Part shown: positions 46,478 to 55,051 of the stretch, piece by piece | Numbering within the stretch: position 1 is the first letter of the stretch | Layout of the letters: each line of letters starts with the position of its first letter | Assembly (NCBI RefSeq): GCF_000948985.2 | Contig: NZ_CP059733.1 | Location: 4,650,001-4,714,000, forward strand | Length of the DNA: 64,000 bases | Direction: 5' to 3' | From: Thalassomonas viridans | Lineage (GTDB): Bacteria; Pseudomonadota; Gammaproteobacteria; Enterobacterales; Alteromonadaceae | The notes under the pieces: model-generated | Told to the model about the DNA's origin: nothing | Database searches by the model: none | The model's input: only the letters and a program-made list of their open reading frames with translations | Position numbers and translations under genes: made by a program

Positions 46478-47800
46478 TTAGTCTTTCAGGGCCTGTTCCA
46501 TGGCTTTGTTCGCCACTTCTTCCAGCCAGTTTAAATCCATATCTTTATGGGCTTCACAGATAAACCAGGGCTCGCGGGAGTCCGGCTCCAGCATAACGCC
46601 GTTGGCAATCAGGTTAAAGGCAAACCTGGTGTAAAGCTCGCTGTCGGTTTTCTTCCAGTCGCGGTAGTTTTGCGGCACTTCATTGCCAAAATGCACGCCA
46701 AACATAGAGTCAGGTCCGGCAAACCTGTGTTCTATACCAAACTTGTCAAAGACGCGGGACAGTACCTGCTGGATATCGGCTCCCACTTTGTTGATGGTGG
46801 CCAGGGCATCGGTTTCCTTTAACACCGTCAGGGTCGCCTTGGCGGCACTTAAGGCGATCATATTGGCGGTATAGGTGCCGCCGTGGGTAACCCCGCCTTT
46901 ATCAAAGCTGATCTTATCCATCACATCGCCGCGGCCGCCAAAGGCCGCCACCGGGTAACCGTTACCCATGGCCTTGGCATACGTGGTTAAGTCCGCCTTG
47001 ATGCCGTAAAGCTCCTGTACCCCGCCTTTGGCAACGCGGAACCCGGTTTTGACTTCATCCATGATCAACATGGCGCCGTGCTGATCGCAAATATCACGCA
47101 ATTTTTGCATATATTCCTGGGTGGCGGCTATGCTGCCGCAGTTACCCATAATAGGCTCTATCACTATCGCGGCAATATCATCGCCAAGACGGGCAAAAAC
47201 ATCGTCGATGGCGGCAAAGTCATTTAACGGCACGCTTTCCTGGTGCTCGCGGGTGCTTTCAGGGATACCGGCGCCAAAAGGAATGATCTCAGGCTTTTCC
47301 TGGGTATTGCTGTCCCAGTTATCAACATCGGATTTCCACATCATTTCGTCATATAGACCGTGGAAACCGCCTTCAACCACTACCACTTTATTGCGGCCGG
47401 TAAAACCGCGGGCGGTACGGACCGCGCCGATTACGGCTTCGGTGCCTGAATTGGCAAAGCGCATTTTTTCGATGTTCGGGCACAAACTTTTGATCAGGCT
47501 GACCACTTCACTGTCAAGATCCGTGGAAAACCCGGAAATCGTGCCGCGCTCGCTAATGCAGCGGATCACCTGCTCATCAACACGGTTGTCGCGGTACCCG
47601 AGAATGATAGGACCGTAAGCCAGGCGAAAATCGACAAATACCTGATCATCGCTGTCGGAGATCTGACAGCCCTTCATACTTTTAACAAAAACAGTATTGT
47701 CTTCACCCCAATAGCGGTAACTGTCGGCGACCCCCAAAGGCATATGCGTGTGAGCCTTCTCCAACAAAGAAGTGCTTGCTGGCTTTTTGATATTGGTCAT
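46478..47800 (-). CDS. class III PLP aminotransferase (GSA-aminotransferase-like)
   Basis: 440 residues from ATG 47800, which has AAGGAA upstream; the longer frame starts at 47842. The PLP site is visible: GTEAVIGAVRTARG, then IVIEPIMGNCG and DEVKTGFR, then the lysine in TYAKAMGNGYPVAAFGG. It resembles glutamate-1-semialdehyde aminomutase and related enzymes. The sequence differs from housekeeping HemL, and no heme genes adjoin, so the substrate may be another amino acid or amine. Next to it is an unrelated hybrid kinase gene. Confidence 0.8.
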   Translation of the reverse strand: MTNIKKPASTSLLEKAHTHMPLGVADSYRYWGEDNTVFVKSMKGCQISDSDDQVFVDFRLAYGPIILGYRDNRVDEQVIRCISERGTISGFSTDLDSEVVSLIKSLCPNIEKMRFANSGTEAVIGAVRTARGFTGRNKVVVVEGGFHGLYDEMMWKSDVDNWDSNTQEKPEIIPFGAGIPESTREHQESVPLNDFAAIDDVFARLGDDIAAIVIEPIMGNCGSIAATQEYMQKLRDICDQHGAMLIMDEVKTGFRVAKGGVQELYGIKADLTTYAKAMGNGYPVAAFGGRGDVMDKISFDKGGVTHGGTYTANMIALSAAKATLTVLKETDALATINKVGADIQQVLSRVFDKFGIEHRFAGPDSMFGVHFGNEVPQNYRDWKKTDSELYTRFAFNLIANGVMLEPDSREPWFICEAHKDMDLNWLEEVANKAMEQALKD

Positions 47801-48256
47801 GATGAGTTCCTTAGTCCGCCTGACACTGACAGGCAAAATCAATAAACATTTAACGGATAAACATATCGGCGCTGCTATACAACCCCCGAAAATTTAGAGG
47901 GCAGGATAATACAGGACTCAGCTGGATTTTTCCACGTAAACGAGGTGATAAAACAGGCTCAGACAGCAATTTATTGGTTTGTCGCCAATAATTTTATTCC
48001 TGTACCAATAGTGAAAACACTGTGCCCTGCCACCGACCAAGCAGGCAAGGGAAAAGAAACATACATACCGGGAGAACAAGCAGCCGGGATATCTTCACTC
48101 CGCCGGAAAATACCAATTTTTAATCAGATTCCCTACTTGCTGTTAACCGGTTGTTATTATAGATTAACGACCACGGAAAACGTGCAAAGACGTGTTAACC
48201 GTCAATATACTAAATAAAAACAAATAAAATATTATAAGAAAAACAGGACACCTTTT
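47801..48256. other. intergenic region before the hybrid kinase/AraC gene
   Basis: 456 bases with no convincing gene. It has an inverted repeat TTATTGG/CCAATAA (47971-47991) and an AT-rich stretch just before the start. A 90-codon frame at 47945 has no good ribosome site and an unlikely composition. Confidence 0.4.
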
Positions 48257-51200
48257 TTGCAATTATCAACAAAGCAACAACTCTTATCCTTAGTACTTTT
48301 AGCGACTTTCATTCCCTACGCTTTGCTTGAGCGCTGGTTGTCGTTTTCCCAGCAGCAACTTTCCGACCTGGCCCTGTTGATATTGCAATTTACCAGCATA
48401 GGCTTTTTACTGCTTTGCTCTAAAAGAACCAGCTCACGCTCGCTGAAACTTTTCTGGCAATACCTGATTTTCGCCATAGTTTTTATCTTGTGCGCCTATT
48501 TGTTGCCGGAGAATATCAATTATCTCGCCCAGCTGCTTTCCAAGGATTTCTTATCCCTGTTCATCTACTTTTTCATTTTGCTGGCGATAGAAACCAATCC
48601 TCATTTGGGCGATGCGCCGCCAAGTAAATATATCAGCGGCCGCGTACCGGCGATTATCTTTACCGTACTCTGTTACGGCTACCTTATCTTATTGCCGGCA
48701 GAATTTTCCGACCAGGTATACCAACAGCTCAAGCCTTCATACCTGTTCCATATCCTGATCACAGGCTTGATTGCCGTACGCCTTTTCATTTGCCTGATCA
48801 GCTGCCAGGACTACTTCTGGCGCCGGACCTTTTTCCTGTTAACCCTGGCGGCGCTGGTGGTTATGGTCGCAAAAATCATGCTCTTTGCTGCCATTAACGG
48901 CAATGTCTTTATCAGCAAAAGTTACCTGACCACCCTGATACAGTTGCTGCCCTATTGCCTGATCATTTTTGCCGCCTATGTCACCCTGAACCACCCGGGC
49001 CACCCGGCGGTTATCAAGCGGGAAAGCAATCCGGAAATTTATACCCTGCTGTTAATGCTGGTGATGATAGCCCTGCACCTGGCCGGCCATGAGCTGGAAT
49101 ACTTTTATGCCCTGAAAACCCCGCTCCAGGCTGTGGTGGTTGCCCTGTGGCTGATTATAGGCTCCTGCCTGCTTTATATCATTTATCGCCAGCGCCGGCA
49201 TATAGCTGCCCAGCAGACCCTGAATATTCTGGAGCAGAAGGAAGAAATCAAGGAGCTGACCTCCGCCAACCACAAGATCACGGACGCCTTTCTCAACAGC
49301 GAAGACAAGGCCATAGTCAGGGCTTCCAATAATGCCATACTCACCACTTCCGTCCAGGGAGAAATCTTGTCGGCAAACCCGGCGGCGGTGCAAATGTTTC
49401 AAAGCCTGGAACAGGATTTAAAAGGCACCAATGTCAGCGCCTTATTCTCAGACAAGGATGAAATGTATTATTTCTTTGATTTCCAAAGTAATGTCTACTC
49501 GCTGCAACGTAAAGAGCTAGGCATATCTGTGGAGTGCAACGCGGTGCGCTCCGACGGCACTGAGTTCCCTACCCAGGCAGAACTGCAATGGGCCGTGCGC
49601 GAAGCCCAGCCGCTGATAGTGATCACTTTTATCAACCTGACGGCGCGCAAACTCGCCGAGAAGCAGGCGCTGGAATTAAAAGATAAATTTATTGCCAACA
49701 TCTCCCATGAGTTCAGAACGCCGTTAACCATAATCAACGGCATTATCGACCGCTATATCCAAAAAAGCAGCAATGAAGAAGAAAGCGATGATCTGAGTAC
49801 CGCAAAAAGGAACGGTTTACGTTTGGTGCGCATGGTGGAACAGTTGCTGGAACTGTCGAGGTTAAGCGACAATCCGAAATTATCCCTGGATACCTACCGG
49901 CTGCAGACCCTGATGGCCATGCCCCTGGACTCTTTCTGCCGGCTGTCGTCCCAGAGCAAACTGGAATTTTCCAGCCAGATCCCGGAAGATCTCTGGATTG
50001 AATGCGATGCCCAGGCGTTTGAAAAAATCATCTTCAACCTGCTCGCCAATGCCGTCAAATATACCCCGGCAGGCGGCTTTATCAAGGTCAATGCCTATAC
50101 CGAGCAGGACACTATTATTCTCGATGTCATAGATTCCGGCATAGGCATCAACAAACAGTCGCAGGGCAAAATTTTCGAGCGCTTCCAGCGGGCCGACGAT
50201 GTCCTTAACCAGGGGACCTTTGGCGTGGGCATCGGCCTGTCTCTGGTCAATGAACTGGTGAAAACCCATAACTGGCGCATCAACCTGGTCAGCGAGCAAG
50301 GACAGGGCAGTAAGTTCAGCCTGTCTATTCCCATGGCCAGCCCCAGGTTGCAGGAAAAACAGCTGCCTATCAGCCTATCGGAAAACGAAGTGTCTTCCCT
50401 GCTGGAGGAGCAGCGTACGGTCTCAAGCACCCAGGCCGAGCATTCCCATCAGGTGGTGCTGGTGATCGAAGACAACATAGATATGCAAAGCCATATCAAG
50501 CAGGTGATAGAACAAAGGCACCACTGCATCCTGGCCGGCAGCGGCGAACTGGGGCTGCAGCTGGCCAATGAATACCTGCCGGATCTGATCGTCTGTGATT
50601 TGATGCTTACCGGCATCGACGGTTTTGAGGTGCTGCAGCAGATCAAACAAAACGAAATGACCGCCCATATCCCGGTTATTTTATTAACGGCGCGCTCGGA
50701 TCTGGAAAGCCGCTTGCAGGGACTGAATTTAAATGCCGACGAATACCTGAGCAAACCTTTCAACCATAATGAGTTGCTGACCCGGATCCAGAACCTGATT
50801 GAAAACCGGCAGAAACTGCAGCAAACCTATCTTAATAAGTTCCGGGACAACCAGAAGCAGGAGCGCAGGATCACTTCACAGGAAAACGTCTCCAAACTGG
50901 CGGAAGATACCAGTGAAAGCGTTAACCAGGATGAGAAATTCCTCAGCAAACTCGAAGCCATGGTGGCGAAACATTATTCCGACCCTTCGCTGGATATCAG
51001 CGCCCTGTCAAAAGAGCTGGCCATGAGCGAGCGCCAGCTGCAAAGAAGGATCAAGGTACTGCTGGGGACTACTCCGAATAACTTTATCAAGGAGTTCAGG
51101 CTGAAAAAGGCGCAAGAACTGCTTAAAAGCGGCACCCAAATCGGGCGTATCGCCCTGGATGTCGGTTTTTCTTCGCAAACCTATTTCGGACGCTGTTTTA

Positions 51201-51262
51201 AAGAAATGTTCCAGTGCACCCCAAAACAATACCAGCAACAGGTACAGACGGAAGAAGAGTAG
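48257..51262 (+). CDS. hybrid histidine kinase fused to an AraC DNA-binding domain
   Basis: 1001 residues, starting at TTG with AGGA nearby. About eight membrane segments fill residues 1-310. A coiled coil and a PAS domain (about 345-470) lead to HisKA (ISHEFRTPLT, H484) and the ATPase domain (FGVGIGLSLVNELV). The receiver domain has D781 in VCDLMLTGIDGFE and K in LSKPF. The C-terminus is an AraC helix-turn-helix (ISALSKELAMSERQLQRRIK and IGRIALDVGFSSQTYFGRCF). This one-protein two-component form senses at the membrane yet binds DNA. It is convergent with the propeller sensor, separated by a hairpin. Confidence 0.9.
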   Translation: MQLSTKQQLLSLVLLATFIPYALLERWLSFSQQQLSDLALLILQFTSIGFLLLCSKRTSSRSLKLFWQYLIFAIVFILCAYLLPENINYLAQLLSKDFLSLFIYFFILLAIETNPHLGDAPPSKYISGRVPAIIFTVLCYGYLILLPAEFSDQVYQQLKPSYLFHILITGLIAVRLFICLISCQDYFWRRTFFLLTLAALVVMVAKIMLFAAINGNVFISKSYLTTLIQLLPYCLIIFAAYVTLNHPGHPAVIKRESNPEIYTLLLMLVMIALHLAGHELEYFYALKTPLQAVVVALWLIIGSCLLYIIYRQRRHIAAQQTLNILEQKEEIKELTSANHKITDAFLNSEDKAIVRASNNAILTTSVQGEILSANPAAVQMFQSLEQDLKGTNVSALFSDKDEMYYFFDFQSNVYSLQRKELGISVECNAVRSDGTEFPTQAELQWAVREAQPLIVITFINLTARKLAEKQALELKDKFIANISHEFRTPLTIINGIIDRYIQKSSNEEESDDLSTAKRNGLRLVRMVEQLLELSRLSDNPKLSLDTYRLQTLMAMPLDSFCRLSSQSKLEFSSQIPEDLWIECDAQAFEKIIFNLLANAVKYTPAGGFIKVNAYTEQDTIILDVIDSGIGINKQSQGKIFERFQRADDVLNQGTFGVGIGLSLVNELVKTHNWRINLVSEQGQGSKFSLSIPMASPRLQEKQLPISLSENEVSSLLEEQRTVSSTQAEHSHQVVLVIEDNIDMQSHIKQVIEQRHHCILAGSGELGLQLANEYLPDLIVCDLMLTGIDGFEVLQQIKQNEMTAHIPVILLTARSDLESRLQGLNLNADEYLSKPFNHNELLTRIQNLIENRQKLQQTYLNKFRDNQKQERRITSQENVSKLAEDTSESVNQDEKFLSKLEAMVAKHYSDPSLDISALSKELAMSERQLQRRIKVLLGTTPNNFIKEFRLKKAQELLKSGTQIGRIALDVGFSSQTYFGRCFKEMFQCTPKQYQQQVQTEEE

Positions 51263-51436
51263 CCAAAGAGGCGTTACGGTTTGTTGGCTATTGCCATATT
51301 GCAGCAATAGCTTATCTGCTGCCTGATTTCGCCAGCCTTAACGTCCGGCGCTTGTATCGGCCTTAAGAAGTTAACCGGGAAAACCTGGCCGGGAAATGGC
51401 TCTGTCCCGGCCTTTCCAACTATGTAACTTGCCTTA

Positions 51437-51479
51437 GCCGGCATATGCTGCCAGGTTTTCACCTGCAGCATATGCCGGC
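51437..51479. terminator. long hairpin between the two convergent sensor genes
   Basis: GCCGGCATATGCTGCCAGGT pairs with ACCTG-CAGCATATGCCGGC with one bulge around TTTC, a stem of about 19 bp. There is no T-run on either side. Confidence 0.5.
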
Positions 51480-51482
51480 AGT

Positions 51483-54400
51483 CTAGCCCTGCTGGGTCCT
51501 GATAAGTTTGCTGATATCGTCCAGTGCATCCACCTGCAGCATCTCTAAATAATTAAAAGGCTGAATCTTAGGCGCATATAACCCCAACCACTGGATATGC
51601 TCATTTTTGCCAACCATCTTCAGGCCGTGCTCGGTCAGGACACTCACCTGGTCCCAGCTTAACTCCATCGGCTGCTCAAAATTGAACGGGTAGAAAGAGT
51701 AAGCCATATCCACCCGGGTCAGGCCCCCTAAGGTATGTTCGAGCCTGTTACTGAGACGGATGGCAAGTTCGCGGGCATTTTCCTCTTTTTCATAGCCTAT
51801 CACTGCAAAGGTATCTTCAGACCAGCGGATCACCAGGTCGTCCTGGTTACGGCTATATAAAAGCAAATCCGTCAGGTTTAACAGCTGGCTGTTATTCACC
51901 TGGCTGGCATCGCGCAGCTTAACCATAAAGATATACAGGCGCGGCAGAATACTGCGCTGGACCGGCAGGATATTCTGGTGGATTTGCGACATCAGCTGGC
52001 TGGCCTGCTCGATATAGATATCCAGGTAGCGGCGACTTTTGACCCCGGTTAATTTGTCTATAGTGGCGGCATTTTCCAGCTGCTTGTTCGCCTGTTCAAG
52101 CTCAATATTTTTTAACTGGAATTCCTGGGTCTTGTCTTTGACCTGCTGCTTGAGGAAAATTCGCTGTTGCTGCTCCAGCAGTAACTTACGGTGTAAAAAG
52201 CGGGAATAGGCTAAAATGCCGGCGGCAATCACGATAATATATAACAGATAAGCCCACCAGGTGAACCAGGGAGCCGATTTGACCGTAATGGACAAGGTCA
52301 GCGGATCGCTCCAGACCTCATCATTGTTTCCGGCAATCACCTGGAGCTGGTAGCTGCCGGCCGGCAGGTTAGTATAAGTCGCCCTCCTGAGTTTACCGAC
52401 ATCGACCCATTCCTGATCAAAACCCAGCAGGCGGTATTTATAGCGGGTGGAGTCGGGATCTGAATAATTAAGGCCGACATACTCAAAGGAGATCAGGTGA
52501 TCATTATGGTCAAAAACCAGGGAATTCAGCTCGGACAGGGGTGAGTCAAATTTCATGGTCTCATTGAGTTTAAGGATATTGGTTAACCTGACCTCAGGCG
52601 CCGGCTGATCTTGACTGACCTCATAGGGATTAACACTGGTAAAGCCTTTGGCACTGCCGAAATACAGGGTGTTGTCATAAGCGGTAAAGACCGAGCCGTT
52701 AACATATTCCAGTCCCCGCAAACCATGGCTGGTATCGAAATGTTTGAAACTGTTCAGCTCCAGAGAGTAACGGGAAAGACCCTTATTCGAACTGAACCAG
52801 ATATTGCCGAAGGTATCTTCGGCGATGCCGTAGGCACTCTGGCTTTTCATGCCGTTTTTAACATTAAAGTGTTCAAACACATAATGCTCCCTGAGCAGGT
52901 TATTATGCGTCAGCAAATCAAGCCCGCGTGTCGTACCCACCCAGATGTTTCCCTGGCTGTCCTGGAACATGGTCAGGGCGATTTCACTGTTCAGGCTGGT
53001 GCTGTCTTGTTGATCATGGTTAAGGTGTAAAAAACGTTCGCTTTTCGGATCAAAACGGTTAATACCGCCGCCATAGGTTGCAAACCACAAATGCCCCTGG
53101 CTGTCTTCGATTATCTGTAATACGTTGTTGCTGTTCGGCCCTTTATCCGATACCGGAGACTGCATTTCAAAGCGGGTAAAGGTACCGTCTTTGTTTAGCC
53201 GGTTGATGCCTTTATGATAGGTGGATATCCAAAGCTCCCCGCGGCTGTCCCTGAAAATATCGGTCACACTGTTGGCAGACAAGCTGGACTCATTCAGGTG
53301 TTCATATTTGTAATTTTTAATCTCTCCCGTCGCCAGTTCCACCCGGAATAAGCCCGCCGCCCGCGTGCCGACCCAAAGAGTATTTTCTTCCGCATACAGG
53401 GTCATGATCCTCAGGCCTTTAAAGGCTTTATTAAAGGCAAAGGGAGTAATCTTATCTTCTTCGAGGGAAAGCTGGTAAATGCCGCCGCCATAGTTACTGA
53501 TAAAAACCTCTCCAGGCTTGAGCTGGGCAAAGCCGGTGATCAGATCGTATTTCAGCGCGGGATATTTCTGGGCATCATACTGGTTGAAAGTGGTCATGTT
53601 GGGATCCCAGCGATTTACCCCGTAAAAAGTCCCGATCCACATCATCTGGTTCTTATCTTCAAAAAACGTTAAAACAAAGTCATTGGCCAGGCTATAGGAG
53701 TTGGTGGGGGAATGGTTATAACGTTTAAAGTGATTCAGAGCGGGATCATAAATCAACATGCCTTTATCGGTTGCTATCCAGATATTGCCACGGCTATCCT
53801 GATACATGGCCTCGATATTATTACTGGACAGCGAGTGGTAATCGCTTTCATCAAACAGATAATAATCAAAGCTTGCCCGCTTCCTGTCGTACTTGATCAA
53901 ACCGCCGTCTACCGTGCCTATCCAGATGATGCCGGTATCATCCTTTATCAGGGCTTTGATACGTTTACTGGCGGGATATTCGCTGCCGTCTTTGACAACA
54001 GGCATGGTTTTAATAAAGTTCCCCTGCAAATCAAACACGGAAATACCGCCGCCATTGGTCCCCACCCAGACTTCCTGCCCGGATACCTGTAAAATGGTTT
54101 CCACGCTGTTGTGGGGCAGACTCTTATCTGTGCCACTGTCGTTGACGATTTGTTTGATTGTCCACTGGCTTTGCCGGCGAAAAATAATATTTAACCCATA
54201 TTCGGTACCGACCCAGATATTGCCGGCACTGTCTTCCATCAGCACATTGACATTGTTATCCGTTAACCTGAGCTCAGGACTTTTGGCGGTAAAATTAATA
54301 AAATCCTGGCTGGCCTCCCGGTACAGGCTGACACCGCCGCTACGGGTTGCCACCCACAACTGCTCATCCTTATCCATCAGCAGGCCGCTGATGATATCAC

Positions 54401-54644
54401 CGGCTAAAGAATTCTTGTCTGAGGCATCATGGTGAAAACTGATAAACTGGTAACCGTCATAACGGTACAGGCCTTCCTGCATGCCAAACCACATAAAGCC
54501 GTGCTTGTCCTGGGCAATGGCTTTAACATAGTGGTAGGACAAGGGGTTGTTCGCCGGAAACGCCTTCAAAGAATCGATTTCCTGCGCCATCAGCCTGGCC
54601 GGTATTAACAGGCATAAAAGAAATAAGATAAGATATTTTTTCAC
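51483..54644 (-). CDS. propeller / Y_Y_Y sensor with degenerate GGDEF domain
   Basis: 1053 residues with a signal peptide (YLILFLLCLLIPARLMA-QE). Two-component regulator propeller repeats follow (for example MWFGMQEGLYRYDG, IWIGTVDGGLIKYD), about fourteen in all, to about residue 700. A Y_Y_Y domain (about 700-790), one membrane segment (YLLYIIVIAAGILAYS) and a coiled coil follow. The last domain looks like GGDEF, but the motif position reads SEDTF (residues 942-946, after VIRW). It probably cannot make c-di-GMP. A binding or signalling role in the absence of catalysis is inference. Confidence 0.85.
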   Translation of the reverse strand: MKKYLILFLLCLLIPARLMAQEIDSLKAFPANNPLSYHYVKAIAQDKHGFMWFGMQEGLYRYDGYQFISFHHDASDKNSLAGDIISGLLMDKDEQLWVATRSGGVSLYREASQDFINFTAKSPELRLTDNNVNVLMEDSAGNIWVGTEYGLNIIFRRQSQWTIKQIVNDSGTDKSLPHNSVETILQVSGQEVWVGTNGGGISVFDLQGNFIKTMPVVKDGSEYPASKRIKALIKDDTGIIWIGTVDGGLIKYDRKRASFDYYLFDESDYHSLSSNNIEAMYQDSRGNIWIATDKGMLIYDPALNHFKRYNHSPTNSYSLANDFVLTFFEDKNQMMWIGTFYGVNRWDPNMTTFNQYDAQKYPALKYDLITGFAQLKPGEVFISNYGGGIYQLSLEEDKITPFAFNKAFKGLRIMTLYAEENTLWVGTRAAGLFRVELATGEIKNYKYEHLNESSLSANSVTDIFRDSRGELWISTYHKGINRLNKDGTFTRFEMQSPVSDKGPNSNNVLQIIEDSQGHLWFATYGGGINRFDPKSERFLHLNHDQQDSTSLNSEIALTMFQDSQGNIWVGTTRGLDLLTHNNLLREHYVFEHFNVKNGMKSQSAYGIAEDTFGNIWFSSNKGLSRYSLELNSFKHFDTSHGLRGLEYVNGSVFTAYDNTLYFGSAKGFTSVNPYEVSQDQPAPEVRLTNILKLNETMKFDSPLSELNSLVFDHNDHLISFEYVGLNYSDPDSTRYKYRLLGFDQEWVDVGKLRRATYTNLPAGSYQLQVIAGNNDEVWSDPLTLSITVKSAPWFTWWAYLLYIIVIAAGILAYSRFLHRKLLLEQQQRIFLKQQVKDKTQEFQLKNIELEQANKQLENAATIDKLTGVKSRRYLDIYIEQASQLMSQIHQNILPVQRSILPRLYIFMVKLRDASQVNNSQLLNLTDLLLYSRNQDDLVIRWSEDTFAVIGYEKEENARELAIRLSNRLEHTLGGLTRVDMAYSFYPFNFEQPMELSWDQVSVLTEHGLKMVGKNEHIQWLGLYAPKIQPFNYLEMLQVDALDDISKLIRTQQG

Positions 54645-54834
54645 TGGAATATTAATCTGTTACAGAAGTTGATAGATAATAAATTGAATAAGGGCAGAAA
54701 TAAAGAAGTTAAATTATGCTTCACCGGCACATGCCGCCTCACTTCAGGGGCCCGGTTTATCATGATACTTTTCCTTGTGCACACTCCACAAAGCGGAGTA
54801 ATTCCGCAATTAAATCGCCTGAAATATAAAACTA

Positions 54835-55002
54835 ACCATACCTCCTGTATATCTAAACTTCCCGGCTTCCATGCTTTTGCGCCATTGCTTACAGGAAGTA
54901 AGTACTCAGGTTTTGCCGGGAACAAAAAACCTGACTATACGTCCTGTATATCGACGCTCCCGGCTTCCATGCTTTTGCGTCAGACTATACGTCCTGTATA
55001 TA
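54835..55002. repeat. partial direct repeats (three units)
   Basis: The unit TATACGTCCTGTATAT appears at about 54934 and 54985, with a changed form (CATACCTCCTGTATAT) at 54837. The longer unit CCCGGCTTCCATGCTTTTGCG appears at about 54860 and 54959. The 407-base gap 54645-55051 has no gene. The units look like part of a dispersed repeat family, but no larger copies occur in this window. Confidence 0.7.
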
Positions 55003-55030
55003 ACAAAGCCACTTAAAAAGTGGCTTTGTT
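55002..55030 (-). terminator. hairpin after the subtilase gene
   Basis: AACAAAGCCACTT and AAGTGGCTTTGTT form a perfect 13-bp stem around AAA. It lies 22 bases after the subtilase stop, on the minus strand. The following tract is TATATAC, not a T-run, so termination is probable but not certain. Confidence 0.6.
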
Positions 55031-55051
55031 TCGATAAATGACAACAGGCTG

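Noticed and set aside
47945..48217. 90-codon frame before the kinase/AraC gene
   Set aside because: No good ribosome site, odd composition and no family pattern.
54837..55002. SOS box in the repeat units (CTGTATAT)
   Set aside because: Only the left half-site is present; no ACAG partner at the right distance.
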